The translations under genes were made by a program, and so were the position numbers. 64,000 bases of DNA from Chelonoidis abingdonii (Eukaryota; Chordata; Testudines; Testudinidae): the NCBI RefSeq assembly GCF_003597395.2, contig NC_133770.1, forward strand, positions 77,979,112-78,043,111, read 5' to 3'. The notes beneath the pieces were generated by a model. That model saw nothing but the letters and a program-made list of their open reading frames with translations, was not told the origin of the DNA and did no database searches. Of this stretch, positions 33,601 through 44,240 are shown in pieces; position 1 is the stretch's first letter, and each line of letters starts with the position of its first letter.

Positions 33601-34990
33601 CCCAGGCATAGATTTGTGTGCAACCAGACAGAATGTGAAGTATCACATTTTACTCAGGAGCAGGGAGAGCCAATTTGTCCGTATCAGATGCCTTTCTACT
33701 GGACTCCCCCTCCTTCCATCTCATCCAGAGTGTGATAAAGAAAATAAGACAAGATGGTGTCAAAATAGGTTAGCCTAGCATGGGCAAAGCAAAAATGCTT
33801 TTGGACCCTCTTCAGCTCTCCAAGGGTGTGTACAGACCTCTCCTGTTGTCTTCAGATTTATTAACAGGAAGGCTGAATTTATCCCCTTTCCCTGCTCCTT
33901 ACTGCATGAGCTAGAGGATTCTAGTGAATCTGGAGAAACCCTGCCCATTAGAACTGCAACAGCTATTGGTTAACTCTAGGAAACTGTCAACTGGAAGGTG
34001 CTATGATCTTGAATGCAGTAGCTTTGTGAACCAGGCAAACAAAAAACCTATAGATTCACTAGTAGCATCAATTCAGTATATTCTGGAACATGTCTTCTTG
34101 AGGTCCCTTCCAGACTTACAATTCTATGATTCTATGTCAATTAAACATCTCAGGGCTTCCTAAATGCTCCTTGAAATTTCACCTGGCAGCTATAGCTGTC
34201 CACTATGCATTAACAGACAAGTCAGTTTTTGTGCCTGATACAGTAAAGAAACTTATGAACGGACTTGTCAATATGTATCCACTGATTCAGATCCAGTACT
34301 GTTGTGGGATCTCAGTTTAGTCTGTACTGAGATAATAGGGCCTCTTGGAGAGTGTTCTTTGTTTCACCTAATTATAAAAACTCCTTTCATCATATCCATA
34401 ACATCTACTAAGTGAATGAGTTAACTACGTGCCCTCATTCCTAATCCTCCATTCACCCTCTTTCACAAGGATAAAGTAGTACTTTGTCTTAATCCTAGAT
34501 TCCTTCCCAACGTGGTGTCTGACTTTAACCTTCATCAAATGATTAATCTGCCAGTATTTTCCCCTAGACCTCACACTCACATGGTGAGCCACAGCTACAT
34601 ATGTTGGATGTTAAAAGAGCTTTGACTTACTCTCTTAACAGAACCAAGGGATTTAGAAAGTCTCCTAGTCTGTTTCATATGCAGATAACCATAAGGGACT
34701 CACACCTTCAGAGATGTTAAACTGTGCATGGAGGAAAGCTATAAACTAGGATCGGTTCCACTTCCTGTATGAATTAGGTCACTCTCTACTAGAGCAATAG
34801 TGCCTCCATAATGTTTTAGATGTGTGTGAATCAGAATGCAGAAATCTGTTGGGCTGCAACTTGGAGCGCTATACATACACTTACAAAACACTACTCCCTA
34901 ACCGAAGCTCAGTTTGGCAGAGCAGTATTTCAGTCAGGACTCTGTGTCCCACCTTCCTTACGTGAGGTACTGCTTATCAAACTATTCCAT
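33600..34990 (+). pseudogene. DIRS-like RNase H C-terminus and tyrosine recombinase, degenerate
   Basis: DLCATRQN-like text near 33600 and PPSHPECDKE-like text lead into the recombinase. Blocks include KCSLKFHLAAIAVHYALTDK (34150-34210) and AATWSAIHTLTKHYSL (34855-34905), which matches the C-terminal R..tW.S.HT...HY pattern of DIRS recombinases around the catalytic His. The same block is seen in the second element at about 50110-50150. A short CR1 scrap at about 34091-34137 breaks the frame. Confidence 0.65.
34091..34137 (+). mobile_element. CR1 3' tail scrap of about 45 bp
   Basis: CTTGAGGTCCCTTCCAGACT followed by ACAATTCTATGATTCTATG is the extreme 3' end of a CR1 subfamily, with the ATTCTATG direct repeats. 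It lies within DIRS recombinase text that continues on both sides, so it is an extremely 5'-truncated insertion. Confidence 0.7.
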
Positions 34991-35340
34991 GCAGAGGACA
35001 CTTGAAGTACCTGTAACTAGATCTCTTTGAGATGGTCTTGGCATATTCATGTTCCTCATCTACCTGCACCTCTTCCTCAGTATTCTAATGGAATCTTAGT
35101 CCTGAGGAAGCGATTGGAAGGAACTGAAGTGATCAGAACAACACACCCCGTTTAATAGTGTCGCCCTCCAAATGTTGAGGATGTGAGTGCGAAAAGAGTC
35201 GGAGGGGTGTGTGAGTGCTCCAGTGGGCACTGTTATGAGATGCTTGTACAGTCAGATACAAACCTTCCAGTGCACCCTGTGGGTGTGAATAGGCAGAGCC
35301 CATCATGAAGAACTCCAGTTACAGGTATGTAACCTTTATT
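34990..35340 (+). repeat. DIRS 3' terminal region with inverted repeat
   Basis: The stretch holds CTCTTTGAGATGGTCTTGGC at its left. It ends in CAGAGCCCATCATGAAGAAC followed by TCCAGTTACAGGTATGTAAC. The latter, reverse-complemented, matches the left end of the element near 27121-27170, as expected for DIRS inverted termini. Confidence 0.65.
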
Positions 35341-36552
35341 TTCTAACTCAAATTTTACAGTACTGTACATTCCAAAGAAATGAAGGTCTGTGTAAACTCC
35401 ACGAAGTCTGCAGGCAAAATCACAGAAATCAGATTCTTGTCCAAACAGAGCCCTTAACTATTTACTTTAACCATGTATGTCCTGATTAATCAGAATAGGT
35501 GAAGGTGGCATTTTCTCTCTGACTAAATAATGTTCCATTTTAAGGATCACTTGAGACTTTGTGCGATATGGCTCTTAACTTGTAAATTTTTCCTCTCAGG
35601 GAAAGTCCCTGCATGATGCTGCTGCAATTTTTCCAGGTGGTATGTTACCATTTTGTGTGATGTTGAGCTTTCCTTCTGTGATACTACCATGTAATACCTA
35701 AAGATATTTAAAGACTGATTTCATTTCCTGTAAGGCGGACTTGCAGAAGTAGAGCAACTTTCTCAAAATCAGGCTGGACAGCAGCACTCTTTTAGTATTG
35801 GCCAAATTTTCTATGATAGGTCACATGCTACATAGATCTGTAATAAAAATCACAACCTCATTTAATCTCTTTGGAGTTCAGTGGATATATGATGTGCAGC
35901 CCATCCAAAGCAGAGCTACTCATTTCTCTATGGGGAGATATGCCGTATAATTCTGCATTCCAGTGAAGTTTTTGGCATTGTGGCAGGTGCAGGGAGAGAC
36001 TTTGTTGCCCTTCATTTGAAGAGTGTGGCTGGGAGGATTAAATCATCATGCAATTCTGTATTTCCCCCCATCACGGCTAATTTCCAAGATATCTCTGTGA
36101 AACAGAAGCTGTCGCCTTTCTGATCTGCCCTGAGCCTCCTGCCTGGTTCATTTTGTAATGTCACAAACGCTGGATTGTGGATTCATGGAATAGAGCAGGG
36201 CTGATTAGAGAGGCGAAAGCTTCCTCTTACACATGTACATCTTGGTAATCAGCAATGATGGGAAAGGAAATAAATAGTACAGAACATATGAATTGGAAAT
36301 GCCTTTCTAAGAACCCTTCTATTTCCCTTACTGAGCTCTGAGAATCACTCCACTTTCCCTATTTTAACCTTAACCCTTTCTTACCTTCAAGGACTTTCCA
36401 GCAGAGAAGTACTGGGTGGATTTGCTTTGCTGAAGCCCACCGCTGCCATTCTTTAACCAGACTTTCTTGGAGTGCTCGTTTTCCTTGCAGGATTCAGATC
36501 AACCCTTGACACTGAGCTTAGGTTATGCACTCAGCAGCACAGGGCATTGTGT
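35341..36552. other. Non-coding stretch, nothing recognised
   Basis: AT-rich sequence between the DIRS-like element and an LTR cluster. No exon or repeat boundary seen. Confidence 0.4.
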
Positions 36553-36862
36553 CTGTGATGGGGTATACAAAAGTCCACACTGGAGAACAAGGGATTCAGG
36601 AGCAGCTGGGGCCCATGCAGCTCTGGCTGGCCACACCTGCCAAACCTGCATGAGCTGGAGGCAGAGTTTAAAAGGGGAAGCAGAGAAGCTCAGAGGGGGG
36701 CAAGCGGTGGAAAGAAATATACCTCTGCTCTGGGAAGGAACAGCCCAGGACTTCATTGCCTGACCCCTGAGAACCCTGACCTGACCGGGTCTGTAAAGGA
36801 GAGTGGTGACTGTTTGGGAAGGTCAGAAACTTTATTTTAAGTTCAGTCTGTTAATTTACCCT

Positions 36863-36892
36863 GTGGGGGCCGGGGGGGGGGGGGAGAAGGGG
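36863..36892 (+). repeat. Poly-G tract
   Basis: An interrupted G tract with one long uninterrupted stretch, G-quadruplex prone, within the LTR-like block. Its length may be affected by sequencing. Confidence 0.8.
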
Positions 36893-37265
36893 AGCTCAGG
36901 TAGGAAGTGATCCAGAGAGGCAGCTAGTTAGCTGCACCCCAGGGTGCAGAATTTAGCTGCATACCACTGGGTTCTGATCAGAGGCCAGATGCCAGGGTGG
37001 GCCTGGGCTCCTGTACCAACACCTACAAGTGGGACAACAATGGGAGTGTACCCCTTGGTGGGAAATGCAGCTAGGGAAGGCCCTGAATACACAAGGGTCC
37101 AGACCCCAAGTCCTGGAATTAAGGAGAAAGGTCTGAAGCCCTTGTGGGCATCAAAAGACTTCTACGTTCTTGGACTTTTATTTTTGAAGTACCTGTACAA
37201 AGGCATTCACTTGCCCTTGGAACAAATCAGCCAGAGACCTCTTCTAAGTGCAATCACCAGTGCTT

Positions 37266-37271
37266 TTTATT
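37266..37271 (-). promoter_or_regulatory. Polyadenylation signal of the inner LTR
   Basis: Plus strand TTTATT in GCTTTTTATTTTCGG reads AATAAA on the minus strand, downstream of the TATA-like box near 37415. Confidence 0.5.
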
Positions 37272-37753
37272 TTCGGTGCTAGTGCCCACCACCTTCTATT
37301 TACAGTCTGCTCCAAACCAGCAACCTAGGGGACAGCTAGCTTCTCCAGCCAGCAGGAATGAACAGCCTTTGGCTCCTCCCTTTCCTTTCTTTTCCCTCTC
37401 CCCCACCAGCCTTATATAGCCCCCTGGCTAATAAGGCCTGCAGGTGCTTCTCTTCTAGCAATTTGGCACGGCCTACTCAGCTAGCCCCAATTAATGCTTC
37501 TTAATTGGAGCTGGGCTAACAGAGGCCTGGCTCAGGACCTCCTGGCCAGCACCCTGTTACAGTACCCCAAAAGGCGTAGACTGGAATAATTGACCCAGCT
37601 GGAGGGGTGAGCCGCAAAAGAAGGGATGAGACCCTACAGCACTGAGGTGTAGAGAAAAGGGGGGATGTCAGGGAAGGGGACAACCTGCCACACCCTGCCT
37701 AACTACTAAGTGACACTGCTGGTGAGGGTCACCTTTCGCTGTCTGTTACAGGG

Positions 37754-40029
37754 CACTTCCAACCAGTGTGTAAAGTACATCAGTGGCATTTTGAGTCATG
37801 AAATGAGCAGAGAATCTGACATAATCTTGCCAGCTTGCTCCCCAGCTTTAAAGCTCATTAGTCTGTACATGGCCAGGATGGGGTGAGGTTTAAAGCCAAA
37901 AGGCAGGGAGGTTTATCACCAATAGCTAGTTTTGTGTGGTTGCTGATGAGAACTTACAAAACGCTGTAAGGGAAGAACTTAAAAGGAGAAATGAATGAAG
38001 AGAAAATGGAGAGAATAGCAAATCTTCATTCTGGGATATTAAAGCAGATACTTTAGTATTAAAGCAGAGCTGTGCTAGTTAGGAGGATTGTGGTGATGTG
38101 ATCACTGCAATTCCGAATGCTAACAGGTGACACAAATTATTGAGTTTATCTATTATCACTATCTACAGGAGCAAAGCCTCAAAATAGGAACTTATTAGGC
38201 TGCAATACATTTCCATTGTGGGAGGAAAAATATTTCAAACTCCAAAACAAATATGTCTCTTAATTAACTTCCCTCACCTTTCGCACTTTCTTATAGATGA
38301 GACAAATTGTACCAGTGACTTTTAAGATTGCTTTCAATGCTGCCTCTTTAGGCCAGTTTTTCAAAGCAGCAATCACGTGCAGTTAATTCAGATCAGATCA
38401 GTTTATCAGCTCAGTTCATTGTAGTGCTTTCATACTCGTTCATGTGTGACAGCCCATTAAAAATTGGCCAGGCCTTTTAAAACATCACAAAATCCACAAA
38501 TGTGTTTTACATTCAGCCTTTGAGTTAGCTGGGCATATTTGTTTTGTGTATTAACCTTTGAAATTGAGCTTCTTTCCAGGGTTGTAGGGATAAGTCACTG
38601 GTAATGTAGCAGTTTAGTCAAGGTAATTTACTGTATTTTACCTTCTAGAGAATTATAGCATAGATTAAACCCTCCCCACCACCACACTTGGAAAATGTGT
38701 TAACTATAGGTCATGACTTCGTTTCTCTTCTACAAGTAGAGCATGCTGCAGATCCTGCCTGAGAGGCATGCAAAGGAGTAGTGCTGAATCTACAGAAGAC
38801 CCTTTCTTCGGTCCCCCACAGTGTTTGGTCTTTTGAGGTCTAAAGAGGAAACTAGACCATGACAAGGAAAATGGACATTCTCTGCAGCATTGTCTCCCAC
38901 CCTCCAAACCCATTGGCCTACCTGATGAAAATAAAGGCAGGCCATGTCACCAGCATGGGCTTTCCTTCCTGTATTAGCTGTGCTGCAATGTGCACTGCAG
39001 CTAGCAGGAGGAGCCTGTCAGGATTTTCAGACCCACAGGACTTCAAATTCATGCAGCTTTTTGGGGATCAGGTTTGATGGCTGCACACCTTTGCCGCTTC
39101 CATGGGAATAGAGCTCTCTGATACTAAAGTGAAGGGTACTGTATAAAAACATGTGTAGAGGGAGATGTAGTGTACGAGGCCAACCAACAGAAGAACTCAG
39201 AGGACACAGCATATGTAAATTCATGGAATTTCTCAGCCACTACGTAGGAATGATGTGCTATGGTCCTGACCCAGCTGCAACTAACTTAATTTTTTTTTAC
39301 TTCCATTGTATGCTCCCATATTATATTTTTAAAATCAATCATATTTTTAAAACCAAAGAAAACTCCAAAAATCTAGACAAGAGGAGAGACTTGGGGAAAG
39401 TGTAAATACAGAGCCCAGGAAATGTCTATATAAACATCCATTATTTTTTTAAAAAATGCTGATTTAAAGAGAGTTTTGGGGTTTTTTTGTTTTAATTTAG
39501 CAAATAGGATCTTTCTGCTTCTATTTTGCTGCTTTTCCATTACCCATTAGATGAAGAAGACAGATTGTCTTTAGGATTTGTTAGTAAGGTGACAGCTTCC
39601 TCCACGCCCCAGAGAAAGTTCTGGTATTAAAGCTGGAAGGTAGATGCTACAAACTCCCAACTGTCACATGTTTGGAGACATCTGACAGATTTTGAAGGAT
39701 TGAGCATTCAAAACCAGTAACTGTGTTGCTTTCTTTTTAAATGATTAAAATGCTCAGAAGATTTCCTTGTTGTTGTAATCAACTCCTAAGGGTAAGGATT
39801 TTTGAGCCAGTCTCAAAAATATTTAATTTAAAAATATAAATAATTTTCCTGATGAGAAATGCTTCTTACTCCTCTTTTATTTTTAAATGGGGATATTGAA
39901 TTAATACAAATCCCTCAGTTAAGTGCAGGTGGAATGGACAAATATTTTCCTTCTGCGCCTAGATTTGCTTCTTGCCACATGCAAAAGGGCTTTTGTTTAT
40001 AACAGTGCTGTAGGTAGGATGATGTTCAA
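37754..40029. other. Non-coding stretch, nothing recognised
   Basis: Single-copy-looking AT-rich DNA. Open frames of 65-84 codons around 38700-39400 overlap on both strands and show no family motif or splice context. Confidence 0.4.
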
Positions 40030-40320
40030 CAACGTTTTCAGCAGTAGTTAATGTTCACATTTAAGCGGGTTGGAACAATTTGTTAGAAAATGCTACTTGA
40101 AAGACATTTCATTTAGAAAGAAATTCAAAACAAAGCAATTTGATAAGGTTGAAACACTAACGTTGTTTGTCATATCAGAACGAAGTTTTACATTTTGAAA
40201 CTACTTTCATTTCAGAAAAAATTCTATTATATAGTAAGTTATAATGAAGTCAAAATCAAAATGAAATGTTTTGATTGAACCAAAAAATTCATTTCAGGAG
40301 AAATTTTAAAATTTAGTCAT
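40030..40320. repeat. AT-rich repeat-like block
   Basis: GCGGGTTGGAACAATTTGTT at its left, then AGACATTTCATTTAGAAAG, GAAACTACTTTCATTTCAG and AAATTCATTTCAGG phrases. The style resembles 115-375 and 19001-19275. No clean ends. Confidence 0.35.
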
Positions 40321-40719
40321 TTATTCCAATTTGGAACGAAATCAAATTTTGAACTTGCGGAATTACAACAGCCTGGTTCCTTTGAGTTTTTCTGTGCCCT
40401 TTCTAGTCCCTTTATGGCTAAAACCTGGAAATGTTGGCACTGAAAGTGAGTTGTAGCACTCACCAAAATCTCACAGATTTCCTCCTTTATGTAAACAAAA
40501 GTGTTAAACCAGTGAAGCTCAATAAGCATGGTATTTCCACTTGCATACAATAAGCATGGTATTTCCACTGCTGTATGGCAGTCCCTTGTTACTTATTTTT
40601 AAAGGGCAAACTTTTTGTAAGGGGTGGGGAGAATGTAGATAGAGGTTAGTGCTCCTTTTTCTTTTTTGCAATTATTTTATTTTTATTTCTTTGAGCCTTT
40701 CTTTGGAATATGTCACCAT

Positions 40720-40925
40720 AGTATCTGAGCACTTTATCAATCAGTTTAAAGAATGACACCTCAGAATCACCCCTGAGCGAAGGGGTATTATCCCCATTTT
40801 ACGGATGGAGAAATGGGGGCACATTGAAATTGTGACTTGCCTAAGGGAGATGCAGGATGTCTGCAGCACAGCTGGTAAAATCCCAGATCTTCTGGCTCCA
40901 GGTCTGTGCCCCAGTCAAAGATTAT
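40720..40925 (-). repeat. MIR-like SINE fragment, antisense
   Basis: It contains TATTATCCCCATTTTACGGA and GAGAAATGGGGGCACATTG with GACTTGCCTAAGG, the antisense of the MIR core. It ends in the antisense tRNA-derived head near GGCTCCAGGTCTGTGCC. Confidence 0.65.
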
Positions 40926-41069
40926 TTGTCATCCCTCTTTGATGGTGTTGCTTCAGTCACTGCTTTATGCACAATGCTGAGACATTCTGATCTAAATAAG
41001 AATAAAGACCCTCAGCCCTATTCTTAATAATTAAACCCATAGTTACATCATGAATGAATCTGGCCCTTG

Positions 41070-41840
41070 GCCCCTAAATATAAACATTTATATTTGTTGT
41101 TATTTATTAACATGGCACTTACAGGCCCAGGGACAGTGCAACCATTTAGGCGACCTAGGCGGTCGCCTAGGGCACTAGTATTTCGGGGGGTGCCATTTTC
41201 TTTGGCAGCGACCGTGGCAGCTGGATCTTCGACTGCCCTGGTCGCCACCGGCATTTAGGCGGAGGGTGCTGGGGCAGGGGAGCGCGAGGAGGGCTGCCTG
41301 CAGCTAGTGGGGGGGGGGCGTGGCACACAGGGGAACTCCCCGTCCCAGCTCACCCCTGCCCCATCTCCTCCCCGAGCATGCCGTGGCTGCTTCACTTCTC
41401 CTGCCTCCCAGGCTTGCAGCGCCAATCAGCTTAGGCGCCGCAAGCCTGGGAGGTGAGAGAAGTGAAGCAGTGACGGCGTGCTCGGGGTGGAGACGGAGCA
41501 GGGATGAACTGGGGTGGGGGAGCACCTCAGGGCGGAGGGGGAGAGCTGCTGCGGGGCGAGAGGGGCTCAGGGTGGGGAGGACGCAAGGTGGAAATTTCGC
41601 CTAGGGTGCGAAACATCCTTGCACCGGCCCTGTACAGGCCCCACTGAGACCAGGACATCATTGTGCTAGGCAGTGTGTGCACACATAGTAAGAGACAGTC
41701 CCAGACCTAAAGTCAGTCTACTTAGATAAGATGAAAAGTTGGAGGGGAAACAGAGGGCCAAGGTCACATAGTAGAACAATGGCAGAGCTGGGAATAGATC
41801 CCTGAGTTCCAAGCCAAAGCCCTATGCACTGGGCCTTGCT
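41070..41840 (-). repeat. MIR/L2-tail SINE, antisense, split by a hAT MITE
   Basis: The left part is ATTTATATTTGTTGTTATTT near 41085 with GGCACTTACAGGCC. The right part continues after the MITE with CCACTGAGACCAGGACATCA, TGTGCTAGGCAGTG, AAGGTCACATAGTAG and GGCAGAGCTGGGAATAGA. Together they form one antisense SINE with a tRNA-derived head at the right and an L2-type tail at the left. Confidence 0.65.
41128..41632. mobile_element. hAT MITE, 505 bp, perfect 8-bp target duplication
   Basis: The left end is CAGGGACAGTGCAACC and the reverse complement of the right end is CAGGGCCGGTGCAAGG. The flanks TACAGGCC at 41120-41127 and 41633-41640 are an exact 8-bp duplication. Just inside the ends both arms carry CCTAGGCG phrases, and a second inner palindrome (CTCCTGCCTCCCAGGCTTG and its complement around 41395-41470) is present. 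GC-rich, with CpGs kept. It splits an antisense MIR-like SINE. Open frames on both strands reflect low stop content. Confidence 0.9.
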
Positions 41841-42835
41841 TTATCCTTGTATATTTCCAAGTATATGACTGAGTCAAGTGTTCTCTCGCTGAATTTATAT
41901 ATTACCTGTACGATTATGGAAAAGTTTCCAGTAGATTAAAACTTCCAGATAAAAGCAGAGCATAACTGGTTTTGCCTCTTGCATCTCATCAGTACCTTTC
42001 TTCTTCACTCTAGTAACCTCTCATTAAAGACTTACAACACTTGACATTTGCCCTTTTGGAGTTTGTGGAGTGTCTCTCGGAAATGACAGTGCTTCCTTTG
42101 ATAGTGTCTCTTACGCTGGCCAGGACTTTTTGTTTTTGTCTTCTGGATCTCAGTGAAAATTTAACTGCAGCTTTTTGTGATGTTTCATTTTAGAGTTTCA
42201 AGCTGGAATAACTGGGTGTTGCCACATGGCATTTCTTCAGATTCCCTGATTGGCTGAACTTACTCTATGAACTCCCCTCTCTTGTACTGCACAAATGCCC
42301 ATCTTTTTCTTTCTTTATGTATACATGTGGCTCAACTCTGCAAACACTGTTGGTTTAATTTTTTTTCATTTACTCCTCTGTTCTCAAGGCTTTATGGGTC
42401 AGATTGTCCTTTACATGAGAATAAACCACATAAGGGTCCTGGAAATTTTGCAGGATTTCCTTTACAGAGCTTCCCTGGTGCTGGTCTATCCAGGGTTTCA
42501 TGCCCTTCTCTGTGACCCAACCTGTAGCGTGTTGTATTAATTTAGATGAAATAAATGGGCCAAAGGTGTTAACATAACCCAGTAGTCACTGTCCAGCATT
42601 AAATAGTGTTAAATAAGGTCTGGGATTTGATATACAGAGACCTCAACCTGTTTAACACCATGCCATTGGAAACCCTTTTATCCTTTTAATAAAGATACGG
42701 GAAAGAAGGAAAGTTAAAATATTTGAAATGTCAAGTATTACATAAGGCTTTCATTTCAACAACATTTCGTGTTCCCTTTCCCTTTAGCCAAAGAGAGTTT
42801 TAAAAGGAACCCTTTTCCCTGCTTCTTGGACAGTC
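41841..42835. other. Non-coding stretch, nothing recognised
   Basis: No gene seen. Overlapping 80-codon frames at 42267-42540 lack motifs and splice context. Confidence 0.4.
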
Positions 42836-42843
42836 TCTTAGAT

Positions 42844-43206
42844 CAGTGGTTCTCAACCAGCAGTCCAAGGCCCCTCGGGGGCCACAAGCAGGTTTCAGGG
42901 TGTCTGCCAAGCAGGACCAGTGTTAAACTTCCTAGAGTCCAGGGCAGAAAGCTGAAGCCCCACTGCATGAGGCTGAAGCCCAGGGCCCTCAGCCCCACCA
43001 CCCAGGGCTGAAGCTGAAGCCTGAGCAATGTAGTTTCATGGGGGCCCATGTGACATGGGGCTTCAGGCAGTTGTCCTGCTTGCTACCCCATAACGCTGGC
43101 CCTGGCTTTTATATGCAGAAGAAGAGTATTGTAGCACAAGTGAGCAGTGGCATTTTTTTAGCCTGTTGGGGGGAGGGTGCTCAGAAAGAAAAAGGTTGAG
43201 CCCCTG
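42844..43206. mobile_element. hAT MITE, 363 bp, perfect 8-bp target duplication
   Basis: The left end is CAGTGGTTCTCAACCAGC and the reverse complement of the right end is CAGGGGCTCAACCTTTTTC. The duplication TCTTAGAT is at 42836-42843 and 43207-43214. The centre has GCTGAAGCCC-type short repeats (42950-43020). CAGNGGTTCTCAACC ends are typical for hAT-Charlie-like MITEs of amniotes. Confidence 0.9.
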
Positions 43207-43214
43207 TCTTAGAT

Positions 43215-44044
43215 GATATCAAAGATGGTAATTGTCCTTTTGGGGAAAAGAAATGAAGCTAGTTGAGATGGGCTGGAGCTGTTGTTATTGCTGCTTTTGT
43301 TAAAGTCCAAGCACATTTCTTGGTGTTTGGGATTGGTGTTTCTAGGGGTGCTGATGTCATCTGGATCCCTCTTTGGTCTGGTCTGATCAGGACATCCTTC
43401 AGGATTAGGATAAAGAAGATCTGTGGTCCCAGAGATGGTGGAGGTGGTAGCCATGATTGTGAAGCTTCCTTCAGTAGCCTCAGTCTGTTCTTCTCCATTC
43501 TATTTCCTCCCCATCTGTTCTTTCTGTATGTTCTTTGGCCTCAAAGACTCTCTCTTTAAGGACCAATAAAGAGCGTGGCCAGTGGAATAACCCATCCCCT
43601 CATTATTTTGTCTGCCAATTAGACCTAATATCTGACACACTAATTTTGGTTTGCTAGTTTCCAGTTTCATATCTTCTGTTTTTATCAAGCATGATTTCAA
43701 TATAGTCCTTGAATTATATCAATGTGGCTTTGGCTTTTTGTTGGGACTAATTTAGTCTGGTTTTCTTGCACCTTTTTATAACATTTCCTATTGAAAATAA
43801 CTTGACCTACTTTCCATGGTAAATTCCCAAGAAGGCAAAAGTTATAGACTAATTGTCACAACAAGCCATGAGCAGGGTGTTTGTCTCCCAACCAGGAGAA
43901 TATCAGAAGCCTGTGGCAGATCCCTGGCATCATGACTCCATTAAAGCCATTATTTCTAGTGACTCCTCTGCCAAGCCCTTAACAGGGGTTCCATAGAACA
44001 GACAGGGAAAGAGACTAAGCTAATGCCATCCTGTACGTGAGGCA
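43215..44044. other. Non-coding stretch, nothing recognised
   Basis: Several open frames near 43260-43560 on both strands overlap one another and are treated as chance. No repeat boundary was recognised. Confidence 0.4.
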
Positions 44045-44240
44045 TGGTCATAAAGAGCACAGCAGGTGGATTGTCAGGAGATCTAGATTCTATTCTTAAT
44101 TCTGCCACTGATCTTCTGTGTGTCCTTGGATAAGTTATTTAACTTTCTCTGTCTCTTTCCCCATCTGCACAATGTAGGTGATAATGTGTTCCTACCATTT
44201 ATAAAGCACTTAACGATACGTGGGTGAAAACCACATTATG
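44045..44240 (+). repeat. MIR-like SINE, sense
   Basis: It contains TAATTCTGCCACTGATCTTC, then GTGTCCTTGGATAAGTTATT and TTTCCCCATCTGCACAATG, the sense MIR core, followed by ATTTATAAAGCACTTAACG in the tail direction. Confidence 0.65.

Larger units (their letters stand above)
27115..35340 (+). mobile_element. DIRS-like tyrosine-recombinase retroelement, decayed and multiply invaded
   Basis: DIRS elements encode a Gag, an RT/RNase H and a tyrosine recombinase instead of a DDE integrase. All are traceable here in order on the plus strand: Gag zinc-knuckle part (27503-27709), Gag C-terminal part (29180-30020), RT (30215-30760), RNase H (32100-32290 and 33168-33600) and recombinase (33900-34990). 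Terminal inverted repeats are seen: left GTTCTTAGAGCATTCTCTG and reverse-complemented right GTTCTTCATGATGGGCTCTG. Later insertions are CR1 (about 27800-29165), a solo LTR (30888-32083), CR1 (about 32292-33165) and a CR1 scrap (about 34091-34137). Stops and frameshifts are numerous; the exact ends are approximate. Confidence 0.82.
36553..37753. mobile_element. Nested LTR-like elements
   Basis: An outer element starts near TGTGATGGGGTATACAAA and may end near CGCTGTCTGTTACA. Inside it, on the minus strand, lies another LTR whose start (reverse complement) reads TGTAACAGGGTGCTGGCC at about 37562. It carries a poly(A) signal AATAAA (minus) at 37266-37271 and a CTATATAAGG TATA-like box (minus) near 37415. 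The inner left boundary is not resolved. A G run at 36863-36882 is in the outer part. Confidence 0.5.

Noticed and set aside
41304..41604. Complementary frames with PPRLAAP and similar peptides on both strands
   Set aside because: Derived from the inner palindrome of the hAT MITE 41128-41632.
43260..43560. Several 80-98 codon frames on both strands
   Set aside because: Mutually overlapping, no family motif, no splice or start context.
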